A DNA stretch of 61,056 bases from positions 1-61,056 of IMG/VR virus record IMGVR_UViG_3300043469_000246; one strand, 5' to 3'. Shown piece by piece: positions 39,210 to 49,398 of this stretch (positions are counted from its first letter, which is position 1; each line of letters begins with the position of its first letter). Origin of the DNA: a virus. The position numbers and the translations under genes were made by a program. The notes below the pieces were generated by a model. It was not told where the DNA came from. It made no database searches and saw only the letters and a list, made by a program, of their open reading frames with translations.

Positions 39210-41411
39210 TTATTTGCCTAGCGCTCTTTGCGCTGCACCAACCCCAAATATAGCATCAAATTGCTTCCTTGTTTCAGGTGTATCCATATTTTTTAACTGT
39301 TGAATAGCTGCTTTTGGTGGGGCACTTGTGGGACTAGCTGGTGCTTTGCCAGGTGCTGGAGGAGTACCAGAATCTTGTTGATTTGGTATGTTGATCGTTT
39401 TAAGTTTAAGAAGATCACGCAAATCAGGAGATAAATTTTCAAGAGCTATCTTTTGAGCATCAATTTCTATTTGATCAGGATTGCCCTTATATTTTTTATG
39501 CAAAGCTGTTCCAACTTTACTTGCTCCAGCCGTTATTTGTGCTCTAGCATTTCCTAATAAAGTGTTATATGTAGTTTGTGCTCTAGAAAGATCAAGTGCA
39601 GCTCTGTTTGTTGCGGTAGCTCCAGCCGTAGCTTTAGCTTGTTCAAGGGCTGCTTCTTTACCGTACAGTTGACCAAGTGCCGTTTGCTGCGCTCCAAGTA
39701 ACCCAGTCTCACGGGCAAATTTAGACTTTTCTCTTTCAACACCTTGCTGTAATAGGATTTTTCCTAAGTCTTTTTCTTCTAATTTACTTCTAGCATAAGA
39801 TTTAAATCCTTCTTCACCACCTGCTCCAAAATTACTTAATGGGTCTTGTGATGTACCTTGCATGGTTCTTAAGCCAGCCGCTGTTAAAGCGGCATAAGGA
39901 GCCATTCTTTTACTTTCTGCTATCTGCGCACGGATTTGCTCATCTTGTGCCCGTGATTCTTTGAATGGATCTTCCGTCTTTAAGCGCTTCATTGCCTCAA
40001 GCACTTCTCTTTCTAGTTGATCACGATAAGACTGCCGAGACTGAGATGCACTTTTAATGGCATCAACCCCACTAGGATTGCCACCCTCTCTAAATGCCAC
40101 GATACCGCCACCTGCCATATTTTCTGGAACCATCTCACCTGTACTAATACTGGCAATACCAGAACGTAGAGCGGGAGCCATGATTTGATCCGACTCAGGA
40201 TTCATTGCCATACGGCTTCGCAACATAAGTTCTCTTCTAATCATATCTACTTCAAGTTCATCTAAATTAGGATTGCTAATTAATTTTTCTAATTGTTCCG
40301 TTGGCATTGTTTTAATATCGCCACCACTCCTGTATGCTAGACCGCCTTGTGCCATCTTAACGGGACCACCTTTAGCTCCTTTAAATCCACCTGACATACC
40401 ATAGATACCAAGAGCTGAAAGACCTAGACCGCCAAGCTGAGATGCTGCACTTGGAGGGGCTTGATATGTTGCCCGATTAGTAGCTTCCATAGGCAAACCA
40501 CGCAACATATTAGACATAACTCCAAGCTGCATAAGCGGATATTGTTGCTGTGTACCGTAGTCTTGGATAGCTTGATTAATCTTCTGTTGCTCAAGAGCTT
40601 GTTGCTGACCACCCATTGCTGCCATCTGGTTTTGACGAGCTATATCAGCGCCTTGCTGAGTAGCCCCTAATTGACCTAACTGAGCACCAGCACCCATTGC
40701 CTGTCCGTACCCTTGCATACCTAAATTAGCACCAAACTGTTGCGTCTGCATTGCTCTGTCGTAAGCAGATTGCGCCCCTTGCGTTTGAATATTGGATAGA
40801 TTAGATAATAAATTGCGCTCACGCTCAGTATTAGCAAGAAGATTTCTAGCGCCGCCATATGTACCTGTACGAGCAGCGCCTAAGTTTTGAGCTTGTTTTG
40901 CCATCTCTGCTTCACGAACCGCTGCTGCTTTAGCAACATCAGTTACGTTTTGCATATAGGGAGACATATAAGACTGCGTTGTATTTGATGCATCAAACAT
41001 GGGGTTTCTATTTGCATCAAACATCGGATTGCCAGCAGCATCTACTCTTTGTCTATTTGTTACGTTTTGACCAAACTGTCCAGCAGCGCCTAAAGACCGA
41101 ATACCACCTGCGCCTGTTAGCCCGCTACCTAAAGCAAACTGTCCTGGTTGCTGCATTGCTCCAGCTTCAAACTGAGCTTGCCGTTGTAAAGGAGAGAACC
41201 CAGCAGAGTAGTCGTTGACATTGGTGCTATAGGGTTGATATGGTCTAAACCCAGTAATATCATAACCACCCTCTGGAGTCTTGTTCCCAGTAAATAACTG
41301 CTGCTGGGTAGCCTCGAACATGTTCGTTACATACGGCTTCGCATACTCAGGAATATTTGAAGTTACCGTAGTATTCTGGCTTGGACCTGGACTACCGCCG
41401 CCTTTACCCAT
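39210..41411 (-). CDS. Probable internal virion (DNA ejection) protein
   Basis: The 733-residue protein is rich in Gln, Ala, Gly and Met. It starts MGKGGGSPGPSQNTTVTSNI, has a long helical region (about 135-310, containing AAAVREAEMAKQAQNLGAAR), a hydrophobic Gly patch (LGGLGLSALGIYGMSGG), and Gly-rich motifs (AQGGLAYRSGG, MAGGGIVAFREGG) also found in the protein at 41831. Its place between tail proteins and the polyvalent gene suits an ejection protein analogous in role to P22 gp7/gp20/gp16. No lytic domain is seen. Confidence 0.65.
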   Translation of the reverse strand: MGKGGGSPGPSQNTTVTSNIPEYAKPYVTNMFEATQQQLFTGNKTPEGGYDITGFRPYQPYSTNVNDYSAGFSPLQRQAQFEAGAMQQPGQFALGSGLTGAGGIRSLGAAGQFGQNVTNRQRVDAAGNPMFDANRNPMFDASNTTQSYMSPYMQNVTDVAKAAAVREAEMAKQAQNLGAARTGTYGGARNLLANTERERNLLSNLSNIQTQGAQSAYDRAMQTQQFGANLGMQGYGQAMGAGAQLGQLGATQQGADIARQNQMAAMGGQQQALEQQKINQAIQDYGTQQQYPLMQLGVMSNMLRGLPMEATNRATYQAPPSAASQLGGLGLSALGIYGMSGGFKGAKGGPVKMAQGGLAYRSGGDIKTMPTEQLEKLISNPNLDELEVDMIRRELMLRSRMAMNPESDQIMAPALRSGIASISTGEMVPENMAGGGIVAFREGGNPSGVDAIKSASQSRQSYRDQLEREVLEAMKRLKTEDPFKESRAQDEQIRAQIAESKRMAPYAALTAAGLRTMQGTSQDPLSNFGAGGEEGFKSYARSKLEEKDLGKILLQQGVEREKSKFARETGLLGAQQTALGQLYGKEAALEQAKATAGATATNRAALDLSRAQTTYNTLLGNARAQITAGASKVGTALHKKYKGNPDQIEIDAQKIALENLSPDLRDLLKLKTINIPNQQDSGTPPAPGKAPASPTSAPPKAAIQQLKNMDTPETRKQFDAIFGVGAAQRALGK

Positions 41412-41420
41412 ATCTGCTCC

Positions 41421-41834
41421 TTATACTGGCAACTCGAAAGTTACCCAATGTTGTTTATACCCATCATTAATAAATATTTTAGCCCAGCCAGCTCTGGCTG
41501 TAGCTTCAATTCCATCACACCCCATGTCTTTTGCATATCTTTGCAACAAACTTAACATCTGGTCTTTCCATTCTTTTAAATCACGCCCGCCACAAAACGC
41601 CATACATAGCAGTTTACGTTTTGGGTAAATAACCATGTTTGTTACTACCGCACCTTTTATGCCTGTTTCGTCAAAAGCAACCCATAATTGGTAATCGTGT
41701 TCTACTACTGAGTCATAAATATCGTCGCTTGTATATCTATCATGAGTATACTTTGCCGCTTTTTCCATAAAAGGTTTTATTTGTTCCCAGCACGTATCAA
41801 TAAACTGCTTTGGAACTAAAGAAACCTCAATCAT
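41421..41834 (-). CDS. GNAT-like acyltransferase-fold protein
   Basis: This 137-residue protein has the strand-helix order of a small GNAT domain: YQLWVAFDETGIKGAVVTNM, LLCMAFCGGRDLKEWKDQML, GCDGIEATARAGWAKIFIND. The usual R/Q-x-x-G-x-G/A acetyl-CoA loop is not obvious, so catalysis is uncertain. Similar proteins sit among virion genes in many podovirus-like phages. It overlaps the upstream gene by 4 bases. Confidence 0.65.
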   Translation of the reverse strand: MIEVSLVPKQFIDTCWEQIKPFMEKAAKYTHDRYTSDDIYDSVVEHDYQLWVAFDETGIKGAVVTNMVIYPKRKLLCMAFCGGRDLKEWKDQMLSLLQRYAKDMGCDGIEATARAGWAKIFINDGYKQHWVTFELPV

Positions 41835-44359
41835 GCAGCCAATAGCCCTTTTCTAGGTTTAATTTTAGCCCGTTTTTTACGATCTATAGCCATTAATCCC
41901 CCTGCTCTATTACCAGTAGGAGCCGCATCAGCTGCAACAACAGGTGCTGGCGCTGAAGCAGAAGCAGGTCTTGCCGCATCAGAAATTGGAGTACCTAAAA
42001 CTAAATTATTTACAGGTGGTGGTCTGTATGTATATGGATTTGTTACAGCAGTAGCTGGATTAACAAAATTAGCTGGCGGTGGTCCATATTGATCCATCAT
42101 TTGACCGTACAAGAACTCCAAGCCAGCATTGGAATAAGGATCACGCACCGAATCTGGCAAATTGGTAGTGCGCCGACCTAAAGTTGGATATGTGGGTTGA
42201 TAAGGTCCTGCACGGTTTAAAGTGTTTAGTAAGCTAGCTTGTTTCTGTGCTAAGTTTTCTGGTGTCACCACATTTGGTGTGCGGTCACGAGTATCAACAC
42301 CTTGGTAGTTAGCATAATTAAATGGCACAGTTAAGCCAGCAGCTCTATATGCGTCGCTTAACACTTGGTTGCTTTGGTAGTATCCAGGATCTTGCCTTGA
42401 CAATACCCCTTGGCGCCCCGCTGCTTCTGCTTCTGCTCTAGCTATATTTGCATCTTCGCCAATTTGCTGACCATAAAGGTTATCAACAATTACCCGTGCT
42501 TGTGGTGTTGCAAGTATTGCTCTTGTTTCAGCTGCGGTTTTATTAACGCCGTTTACTGGCGCTAAACTGCTTTTTATGTTGTTGTACGCTGCATCGCTCA
42601 ACGTTCCATTATCACGAGCAGTCTTAATAGCTGCCTCTATATGAGGCTCATTTATTATATCTACGCCTGGATTTGCTGTGTAAACGCCATCTATAAACTT
42701 ACTTACAACGGCTTGACGAGTTGCTGGAGTTGTAAATTGAACTCTTCTGCCGTCTATCATTGACACGTTTTCTGCATCATCTGCTACGTCATAAATACTT
42801 TTATCCGAGTAATAACCAGCAAAAGGATCTGATTCTAATGCGGCAAGATCCAAGTTTTCAAACTTTTTGCCAATCGGAATATTTTGTTCTGTTCGTTCTT
42901 TTGCAGCAGCTTGGGTAATACGATCTGCAAGTTGGCTTGCCGTAAGTCCTTCTTTTTGTGCTACAGAGAACCAATATTGCTGACCTGCTGGCTCTGGGTT
43001 TCTGCCCAACACTTGTCTGTATACAGAGGCAATGCCTTGTCTATCTAAATTTTGACCCTCTACCGCTTGAGCAATACCTTTAGAAACATCAGCTACAGAT
43101 TGTCCGCCTGCTATAGCATTACCGTAAAAATCTCTAGCTGTCTGTTCAGCTTCACGACCAAATTGTTGTTGGAAAATTTGATTAACTTGATTACCTCTAG
43201 CTTCTGGAGACGCTGCCATACTTGCACGAATTTGCTCGATTGGTGTGCCAGTAGCTAACAGATTTGAATAATACGCTAAACCAGCTGCATCTGGTTTACG
43301 ACCTAAAACAGAATCGTACAAAGCAGCAACTTCACCACCATCAGCATATCCAACCATCCCACCACTAGCGTATCCAGCTATACCGCCAGATGCTTTTTTT
43401 ACAGGTAAATACTTTTCAGCATTAACTTCTGGGGCTTGTTTCTTTTTACCAGTGCGGGCTTGGCGTATCTTGTCCATCATGCTGTATAAGCGTTTTGCAC
43501 CAGCATCGGTAGAGCCGTTGCCTAAATGCGACACCACATCAGCTGGAACTACAAACTCCCCATCAGCAAGGCGGGCGGGTTGTTTCCCACCGATAACGCC
43601 AGGAATAGAATCAGACATACCATCACCAGGACCTTTAAGCATTCTGCCGCCATCTGAGTACCCTCCTAAACTAGCAATGCCTCCACCAGCCATGTCCATG
43701 CCAGCTTCATCATCGTATGAATTCATTACACCGCCTGCTGCTGCGTAACTTGGGCGATAGTATGGATTGGGTCTTGGAGCCTCGTACGCTTTATAGTTAG
43801 GGCTTAATCTATAGCCTTTTAAACGTTTATCGTATTCATCTTCTTGATAACCACCACCAGCGGATGAACGGTTTTGACTTCCTAATAACGACAAAGCTGT
43901 TGTTCCAGCAAGACCATAACCAAGTTTTTGTGCACCAGTTAATCCAGTAGCGGTGCTTGTGACTGGAGGTGTAAAGGTCATGCTTGATGGTAATACGGTA
44001 TTTGCTGCTAATCCTGTATTTGCTGCTGGAACCATACCAGCAACGGGTGATGCTTCAGCAAGAGCCAAGGCTTCTAAATTTAATGCTGCTGCTGGAGCTG
44101 CCGTTGCTGCTGCCCCCGCTGGAGCTAATGGAGCTAATGGAGCTACTGCGGTTGCTGGAGCTGCTGGTAAAATAGCAGCACCAGTGCCACCAATAAGACC
44201 GCCAGTAAGCATACTGTTTAAAATATCGCCTTTACCAGTTACGGCACTGTATAAACCACCTACACCAGCGCCAATTAAAGCTCCACCACCAATAGTGGCT
44301 GCTAAACCAGTTAGTCCTACGGTTCCACCGACTGTAGCTGCTATCGTGACGAATGCCAT
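41831..44359 (-). CDS. Virion protein with DUF4214-like repeats
   Basis: The 842-residue protein begins with hydrophobic Ala/Gly-rich segments (to about 170). Residues 240-296 hold GMSDSIPGVIGG...DGEFVVPADVVSHLGNGS, a motif I recall from phage tail or internal proteins. Residues 340-495 contain at least two DUF4214-like repeats (YDSVLGRKPDAAGLAYYSNL, YRQVLGRNPEPAGQQYWFSV), known from secreted and adhesive proteins. Gly-rich AGGGIA and SGGIAGYASGG motifs are interspersed. It is probably an ejection or tail-internal component; the DUF4214 repeats could bind surface or peptidoglycan material. Confidence 0.65.
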   Translation of the reverse strand: MAFVTIAATVGGTVGLTGLAATIGGGALIGAGVGGLYSAVTGKGDILNSMLTGGLIGGTGAAILPAAPATAVAPLAPLAPAGAAATAAPAAALNLEALALAEASPVAGMVPAANTGLAANTVLPSSMTFTPPVTSTATGLTGAQKLGYGLAGTTALSLLGSQNRSSAGGGYQEDEYDKRLKGYRLSPNYKAYEAPRPNPYYRPSYAAAGGVMNSYDDEAGMDMAGGGIASLGGYSDGGRMLKGPGDGMSDSIPGVIGGKQPARLADGEFVVPADVVSHLGNGSTDAGAKRLYSMMDKIRQARTGKKKQAPEVNAEKYLPVKKASGGIAGYASGGMVGYADGGEVAALYDSVLGRKPDAAGLAYYSNLLATGTPIEQIRASMAASPEARGNQVNQIFQQQFGREAEQTARDFYGNAIAGGQSVADVSKGIAQAVEGQNLDRQGIASVYRQVLGRNPEPAGQQYWFSVAQKEGLTASQLADRITQAAAKERTEQNIPIGKKFENLDLAALESDPFAGYYSDKSIYDVADDAENVSMIDGRRVQFTTPATRQAVVSKFIDGVYTANPGVDIINEPHIEAAIKTARDNGTLSDAAYNNIKSSLAPVNGVNKTAAETRAILATPQARVIVDNLYGQQIGEDANIARAEAEAAGRQGVLSRQDPGYYQSNQVLSDAYRAAGLTVPFNYANYQGVDTRDRTPNVVTPENLAQKQASLLNTLNRAGPYQPTYPTLGRRTTNLPDSVRDPYSNAGLEFLYGQMMDQYGPPPANFVNPATAVTNPYTYRPPPVNNLVLGTPISDAARPASASAPAPVVAADAAPTGNRAGGLMAIDRKKRAKIKPRKGLLAA

Positions 44360-44360
44360 A

Positions 44361-44780
44361 TTAGTTCCCTTCCAGCAAGAAGTCTTTTGAGTTGTCTACG
44401 CACATATTTTCTAGTTTTTCTATGTCGGTCTCTGGTGTTGAGTAAATGTTTTGAAATACAACTGTTTCAATAATATAAGCAATTTTACGCCCAGGCTTAG
44501 CCATAAAGGTTGTTGGTGCAACTAATTCTTTCTTATTACCCTGCTCGTCCATGACGATCATACGTCCTGAAACCATATTACAAAGATGCTCCATGCGGTG
44601 ATGTTTGCCAATAATCAAAGCACCTGTTGGCATAGTTACTTCTTTAATGTAGAGGTTAGGTCCAAAGTGATGTTTTTCTTCGCATTTAATCTGTGGCTGC
44701 GCTTTGGCTGTCTGATATAAATTACCGATCTTCGCCTCTAAAAGAGATGCGGTTCTAGGCTTTATTGCAACAACGCTCAT
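44361..44780 (-). CDS. Cupin-fold protein
   Basis: The 139-residue protein has the cupin double-psi pattern: KHHRMEHLCNMVSGRMIVMD and a second strand set ELVAPTTFMAKPGRKIAYIIET. Histidines in KHHRMEH could bind a metal. Small cupins occur at this position in some aquatic phages, with unknown role (virion stabilisation or a small-molecule sensor are possibilities). It overlaps the preceding gene by 4 bases. Confidence 0.65.
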   Translation of the reverse strand: MSVVAIKPRTASLLEAKIGNLYQTAKAQPQIKCEEKHHFGPNLYIKEVTMPTGALIIGKHHRMEHLCNMVSGRMIVMDEQGNKKELVAPTTFMAKPGRKIAYIIETVVFQNIYSTPETDIEKLENMCVDNSKDFLLEGN

Positions 44781-45301
44781 ATCTGTGCCTTGAACTTGTA
44801 CTTTGGGTTATCTGACTTTTCAATGCGAGCGCCTAGTTTTTGAAAAACTTCCACCGTAATTGGGGCTGGAATTGTGTCATAAACCGTATTAATGCCTTTA
44901 TTTTTTAAATACTTATAGAAGTAGCGCATGTCATTTGCTAGATCTCTCATTGTTCCAACGGTAAAAAAATGAATTTGAGCTGTGCTTTTGCCAAGGTCTT
45001 TCATACCCATTACCGAACTTTCAAATGGAATAAGTTGTAATCCATTAGCAATCTCTTTTTTAACCCCAGCTAACGATTGTTCTACTGGTAAACCTTTATT
45101 TTTAAAGTAATTAGCAATTACTTTCATTATTTGAATTTGTTCAATTTTACTATTTGCATCTGCTAGGCCACCTTTTGCCATGGCTTGCGCAGCTGGCGCT
45201 TCCGCAAATGACATTGGGACTCCCTGTGGGGCATCCATAGGCTTAGCAAGGCTTTGTGCCTGATATGTGGATGTATCTATTAGACTGTCAAAAAAACCCA
45301 T
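44777..45301 (-). CDS. Virion-region protein, unknown
   Basis: The 174-residue protein starts MGFFDSLIDTSTYQAQSLAK and carries a short AMAKGGLADANSK Gly motif like those in the ejection-type proteins downstream. The remainder (about 50-174) is alpha/beta, with repeated helix-strand units ending in KLGARIEKSDNPKYKFK, somewhat like a small acyltransferase end, but no active-site residues can be named. Confidence 0.6.
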   Translation of the reverse strand: MGFFDSLIDTSTYQAQSLAKPMDAPQGVPMSFAEAPAAQAMAKGGLADANSKIEQIQIMKVIANYFKNKGLPVEQSLAGVKKEIANGLQLIPFESSVMGMKDLGKSTAQIHFFTVGTMRDLANDMRYFYKYLKNKGINTVYDTIPAPITVEVFQKLGARIEKSDNPKYKFKAQI

Positions 45302-45311
45302 AGAACCCTCA

Positions 45312-45611
45312 TTATAAAATTGTCACCGTTACCGTTCCTACACTAGCTGTGGCTGATACTCCAAATACATAAGAAATATTGGGTACAACAATCTTTAAGT
45401 CCTCGCCAATTTGAAATACAGTTCCGTCTGGCAAATTGTACCCTGATGTTGGTAGATTTAATAGCCGTAAGCCGTCTAGTTGTAGGGCAGCATTGGAGTC
45501 GCTTTGAGAAAAATAGAGCCTTAATGCACCAATCAACTGCGCCATATGCTGTTGATCGTATTCTGTTGGGGCCAGAGGTAAAGCTGGTGCCCGAAACCGT
45601 TGCATTCCCAT
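45312..45611 (-). CDS. Small tail/connector-associated protein
   Basis: This 99-residue protein ([20 protein letters not shown]...) has a helix LIGALRLYFSQSDS followed by beta strands. Its ATG touches the stop of the gp10-like gene (TAATG-type one-base overlap). Comparable proteins follow stabilisation genes in related phages; a tail-needle or fibre-attachment role is possible but not shown. Confidence 0.6.
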   Translation of the reverse strand: MGMQRFRAPALPLAPTEYDQQHMAQLIGALRLYFSQSDSNAALQLDGLRLLNLPTSGYNLPDGTVFQIGEDLKIVVPNISYVFGVSATASVGTVTVTIL

Positions 45612-47656
45612 TATCTACGTCCATCAGGTCTGCCATCTAAACGAGGACTACCTAGTTGCCACTGCACGTCTAAAGCCGTAGATTCAATCTGAAGAGCCAT
45701 CTGTCTAGCCCTAGCCCGCATAAAGATCTGTTCGGTATATATGTCTACGGAAGTCTCAATAACTTGTTGGGAGTCTATGTTGGAATATGCACTTCCAGGG
45801 AAGTTTCGTGGTTTTATGTACATTGTGACCGCAGGTAAAGCGGCAGTTGACCCTGCAAAGTTCATGTCAGGGATAATCCGCTTGGTCAAAATAAACTGAT
45901 CCCCGTCTACAAGATCTGCGTCTGAAGACGCTATATAGGAGGTCATCGGTAGAATATTGTCGTTTAAACCTTGCTCGTGGTTATATATAACGCTGTCAGC
46001 AGTCATGCTAGTCTGTACTACAAGCTGGGAGATATTGAGGGTATAAGTACCTGTTCCGCCTGTACCAGTGCCTAGTGCCGTTATTACGGTACCCGTAGCC
46101 ACGCCTGTACCTTCAATGACGCTGCCAACTTGCAAGATACCCGCAGAAAGAGCTGATACCGTTAGAGTCGTGCCAGAGACAGACCCTGTAAAGTAAGTGG
46201 CTGTAAGGGCTTGAGGGTATTCTCTAAGTGATGAATCTGACCACGCTGTGCGGTCAATCGTGCCGTAGTACCAGATCTTTTCTAGGTGGTTATATATGAC
46301 ATAAGCATTATTGACGTTGCTATTTGCCGTTGGGTAGAACCACCAGACTTCGTTCCAACCCTCATTAGTTCCAGAAATAATCTGATCGGCTTGATTGTAG
46401 TTTAGGTTCTGAAAGACGTGATTTCTGATTGAACAAGGCAGAGTTTCTACCCGACCGCCATAGGCATAGAACTTATCATGCCCAAACCAGTACGCCGTAT
46501 TGTTAACCGTAACGACCGCACGGGGGCTAAGAATTGATATGTTGTCCGCAAGTTCTTGGAGTCCAAATACATCCGTTGTTCCTAAAAACTGCAGCGAATT
46601 GAGCGTACCTTCAGTAAATACAAGGATCTCTTGGCGAGTTGCTATGGCGCAAACAATAGCCGAACCACGGGAAACACGCAAGAAACCAGCTGAATTGGTA
46701 ACTAAAGGAGTCCAAACATTAGGCTGGTCTTGGGTAGCAAAACGGATTAATAAAGGGTCTGCCGTTCCTCCGCCAAAAGGGGTACAGCCAAACGCTATCA
46801 AATGTTTATCGTTCTGAGAGACTAAAACCTGCATTGCCTTGTCTGGCACGTCAGCTGGAGCTACACCTTCTATAGTTGTAGCAGAAAGAAGAGTAGCACT
46901 ATTAGCAACACCGCCTGAGTATTTCCAATAATAAATAGCTCCATTACGGATATTAGCTACAAGATCATCATCAAAGTTCTGTAAGAACCAGTCTTGCTGA
47001 GCAGCAAACACGGGAGCGGCTGCGCCTAATCCCCAACCAACAGTACCCCATGTTCCTGCACCCCACCCGTAACCCGCAACGGCAATATCGTTTCCTACGT
47101 TAATTTGAAACTTGGCTGTAATTCCTGTTCCCCCGCCAGCGCCAGAGGATGAGGCTGCTGTAGCAACCGTAATAGTAAAAGAATTAGCGTCTATATAAGT
47201 AATAATAAATTCAGTATTAAGGTTTGGTGCGGTAATACCGTTAAATGCTGTTGCGCCAGAAAAGATTACATAATCTCCATCTGCACCGCCGTGTGCGTTG
47301 ATTGTTACGGTTACGGTTTTAGACCCATTTACGGTAGTAAAGCAGTTGTTGGTTGCAGAAGAAACAAAAGTAGCCCGTATCGGCGTGATGTCGTACAGGG
47401 TCTGTCCAGCCTCAATATATAGTTTCTTAGACGTTCCAAGAGCTAGGTAGTTATCCGAAGCCGTGGTTATCCAATTAAACATCTGGCGACAAACGCCTAC
47501 AACCGTAAACAGACCATAACGCAGCCAGCCGCCCATTTTTTGTGGATAGCCAGAACGAAACCGTACCTTGTCGCACTCAAACCAACCACCCTCATTAGAG
47601 TAATTAGTTTGGTCTTTGTTTAAACCTGGTCTGAACTGTAATTTTTGGAGTGGCAC
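45611..47656 (-). CDS. P22 gp10-like tail stabilisation protein
   Basis: The 681-residue protein starts [37 protein letters not shown], the signature of the P22 gp10 family, which forms the second ring of the tail and closes the portal. A small beta domain at about residues 100-180 ([31 protein letters not shown]) is inserted, matching the protein at 4446-4958; a second Gly/Thr-rich insert lies near 490-530. A GTG start at 47656 is used. It is the clearest tail gene of the window. Confidence 0.85.
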   Translation of the reverse strand: MPLQKLQFRPGLNKDQTNYSNEGGWFECDKVRFRSGYPQKMGGWLRYGLFTVVGVCRQMFNWITTASDNYLALGTSKKLYIEAGQTLYDITPIRATFVSSATNNCFTTVNGSKTVTVTINAHGGADGDYVIFSGATAFNGITAPNLNTEFIITYIDANSFTITVATAASSSGAGGGTGITAKFQINVGNDIAVAGYGWGAGTWGTVGWGLGAAAPVFAAQQDWFLQNFDDDLVANIRNGAIYYWKYSGGVANSATLLSATTIEGVAPADVPDKAMQVLVSQNDKHLIAFGCTPFGGGTADPLLIRFATQDQPNVWTPLVTNSAGFLRVSRGSAIVCAIATRQEILVFTEGTLNSLQFLGTTDVFGLQELADNISILSPRAVVTVNNTAYWFGHDKFYAYGGRVETLPCSIRNHVFQNLNYNQADQIISGTNEGWNEVWWFYPTANSNVNNAYVIYNHLEKIWYYGTIDRTAWSDSSLREYPQALTATYFTGSVSGTTLTVSALSAGILQVGSVIEGTGVATGTVITALGTGTGGTGTYTLNISQLVVQTSMTADSVIYNHEQGLNDNILPMTSYIASSDADLVDGDQFILTKRIIPDMNFAGSTAALPAVTMYIKPRNFPGSAYSNIDSQQVIETSVDIYTEQIFMRARARQMALQIESTALDVQWQLGSPRLDGRPDGRR

Positions 47657-47665
47657 GGGTTTACC

Positions 47666-48142
47666 CTAAGATAAAAATAATGCTCGTTCATCGTTTCTGC
47701 GAGTAACTAAGCCTTTCAGTACTTTACCCCCAGCGAGCGTATATTTCAAGAACTCTTCTGCCGCTTCTTCCATCTCGCCCCGAAGAACCTTTTGACGGAG
47801 GGTTGAGCGCTGTAATGCTCCCAGACCAATATTGAAGCTAAAAGATACAAGAGCATCGAACTGACCTTGAGTGAGCTTAACGGGACAGTAGCGTTCAACA
47901 CCTCGCTCAAAGCGATTAAGATCGTCTCTAAGAATTCCATCTACTTCCTCCATTGAAAAGGTACGGTCATCTTTATATTCCAGTGGGTAGGCGTCTCGCT
48001 CATCTATTTTTAAAGCACCTTGCCGTGGGTAAAGTACATGCCCGACACCAATCGTCCACAATTTTGCGGGACAGCGATATGGACGCTGTCTATAACCCTC
48101 ATGGTGTTTTACCATTTTGATAGCTTTATCACTTATTTTCAT
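47666..48142 (-). CDS. Endolysin, GH24 lysozyme
   Basis: The 158-residue muramidase has the catalytic triad in the E-x8-C-x5-T form: Glu15, Cys24, Thr30 (HHEGYRQRPYRCPAKLWTIG), followed by GVGH. In T4 lysozyme the second residue is Asp20; Cys at this position is a known variant that keeps activity. No signal peptide or SAR segment is present, so release depends on the holin encoded upstream. It overlaps the holin gene by 4 bases. Confidence 0.92.
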   Translation of the reverse strand: MKISDKAIKMVKHHEGYRQRPYRCPAKLWTIGVGHVLYPRQGALKIDERDAYPLEYKDDRTFSMEEVDGILRDDLNRFERGVERYCPVKLTQGQFDALVSFSFNIGLGALQRSTLRQKVLRGEMEEAAEEFLKYTLAGGKVLKGLVTRRNDERALFLS

Positions 48143-48624
48143 CGTTTAGAAAATGCCTGAGTCCCGAACCAAAAAGCAATAATAGAGGCTAATATCTGCA
48201 TCTCGTCTGCATCAAATACCATTGGGATAGCCTCGGCAAACGCTACACCGCTAGACCATGCCCACCAGATAGAGGCTACGTCTACAATGATTAGTAGGAA
48301 AACAAACAGGTAGGTAACGACTGGGCGTACAGAGGCTCGTAGGTTAATAATCCACTGAGAAGCACCCTTACCAATCTCAATATCGTGGTTGTACATAGCG
48401 GTGCGTTCTTGGGCTTGAGTCTCCATCTGGACTTGTTCTGTCCTGATCTCTTCGATACGGGCTTGGGCTATATAACCCGCTTCCATCATCTTTAGTTCCC
48501 GCTCCATCTGCATAGCAGCAAGCTCTATTTCGTGCTTTTTATCAGCCTTGTCTTGGAAGAAGTCCAGTAGTTTAGGCAGACCCCCCATGAGGAAGGATAG
48601 CGCTGTGGATATTAAGGTAAACAT
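48139..48624 (-). CDS. Probable holin (three-segment, GTA-holin-like)
   Basis: The 161-residue protein has an amphipathic/hydrophobic N-terminus (LISTALSFLMGGLPKLLDFF), a long charged helix (about 28-85) and two strong membrane helices (VVTYLFVFLLIIVDVASIWWAW and ILASIIAFWFGTQAF). This fits the three-TM holin family found beside GH24 lysozymes. It would time inner-membrane permeabilisation. Positioned directly upstream of the lysozyme with a 4-base overlap. Confidence 0.8.
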   Translation of the reverse strand: MFTLISTALSFLMGGLPKLLDFFQDKADKKHEIELAAMQMERELKMMEAGYIAQARIEEIRTEQVQMETQAQERTAMYNHDIEIGKGASQWIINLRASVRPVVTYLFVFLLIIVDVASIWWAWSSGVAFAEAIPMVFDADEMQILASIIAFWFGTQAFSKR

Positions 48625-49232
48625 TATTTCTTACTCCTTGATAACATGGTTGCGCCAACATAAAGCATTGATTTAACTTTTTCTAAATCGGCTGGGGGTT
48701 TATTCCAACCAACGGTAATTTGACCTACAAACCTACTGGGTTCTGGCGGTACACTAATTCTACAACCAAACGTCATGCCTTCTTCAATGTACCAAAGCCC
48801 AATTTCTGACTGTGCCGCCTTATAGTCACCGCAAGGTATATTGCCCGCCATTAAAGCAACTACATCTTGGTTATTTGCTTGATTAGAAGTAAACAACCCA
48901 ACATCCAGCCCATCATTTGTTTTATCCCGACCATTCTTTGTATAAGCTCGATACTGTACTCTAGTGCCAAACAACGGGTTTACTTTAAATATTGTTACGA
49001 TGGTTGCATCAGTCGTTTTAAACAAATGGGTTGCTACATCATCTACTCTATCTTCGGCAATACTAGGTAACTTTTGACTCTCTTTATAAGTGCCAACAAT
49101 TAGTTCCTGATTGTCATAAATAATGTAACCACCAAACGCCAACACCGCCATCAAAATAACTGCAAACAGCTTAAATGGGGAGTCTACATACGCCAGTACT
49201 TTAGATAGGGCATCGTCTGGTTTTTTAATCAT
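48624..49232 (-). CDS. Membrane-anchored protein in the lysis cluster
   Basis: The 202-residue protein has one N-terminal membrane helix (LFAVILMAVLAFGGYIIYD, residues 20-38) and a domain of about 150 residues (ATIVTIFKVNPLFGTRVQYR, NIPCGDYKAAQSEIGLWYIE, RFVGQITVGW) resembling a GAF-type alpha/beta fold. It abuts the holin gene. I recall homologues in cyanophage-type genomes without assigned role. A lysis or membrane-sensing function is inferred from context. Confidence 0.65.
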   Translation of the reverse strand: MIKKPDDALSKVLAYVDSPFKLFAVILMAVLAFGGYIIYDNQELIVGTYKESQKLPSIAEDRVDDVATHLFKTTDATIVTIFKVNPLFGTRVQYRAYTKNGRDKTNDGLDVGLFTSNQANNQDVVALMAGNIPCGDYKAAQSEIGLWYIEEGMTFGCRISVPPEPSRFVGQITVGWNKPPADLEKVKSMLYVGATMLSRSKK

Positions 49233-49398
49233 TCTTTACTTTGTTTAGTCTGTAAATTATATTTTTAGCCTTTAAAGATGCATCTTCATAATCAATTGCA
49301 TATATAGTCTCAAACGTTTCTTGCCCATGCTCATCAATCATATCTATTTGCCAAAATTTACCTAACTTAAATGGTTTTATAGATTTAATTTCAATCAT
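49225..49398 (-). CDS. Small beta protein, unknown
   Basis: The 57-residue protein (MIEIKSIKPFKLGKFWQIDM...) looks like a compact beta-alpha fold ending in a basic helix. ATG 49398 overlaps the previous stop as ATGA, which is preferred over a longer reading from 49452 lying inside the upstream gene. Function unknown. Confidence 0.65.
   Translation of the reverse strand: MIEIKSIKPFKLGKFWQIDMIDEHGQETFETIYAIDYEDASLKAKNIIYRLNKVKND

Noticed and set aside
43953-44390. A 145-codon plus-strand Ala/Pro-rich frame opposite the DUF4214 gene
   Set aside because: It mirrors the Ala/Gly-rich codons of the minus-strand gene and has no sensible protein pattern.
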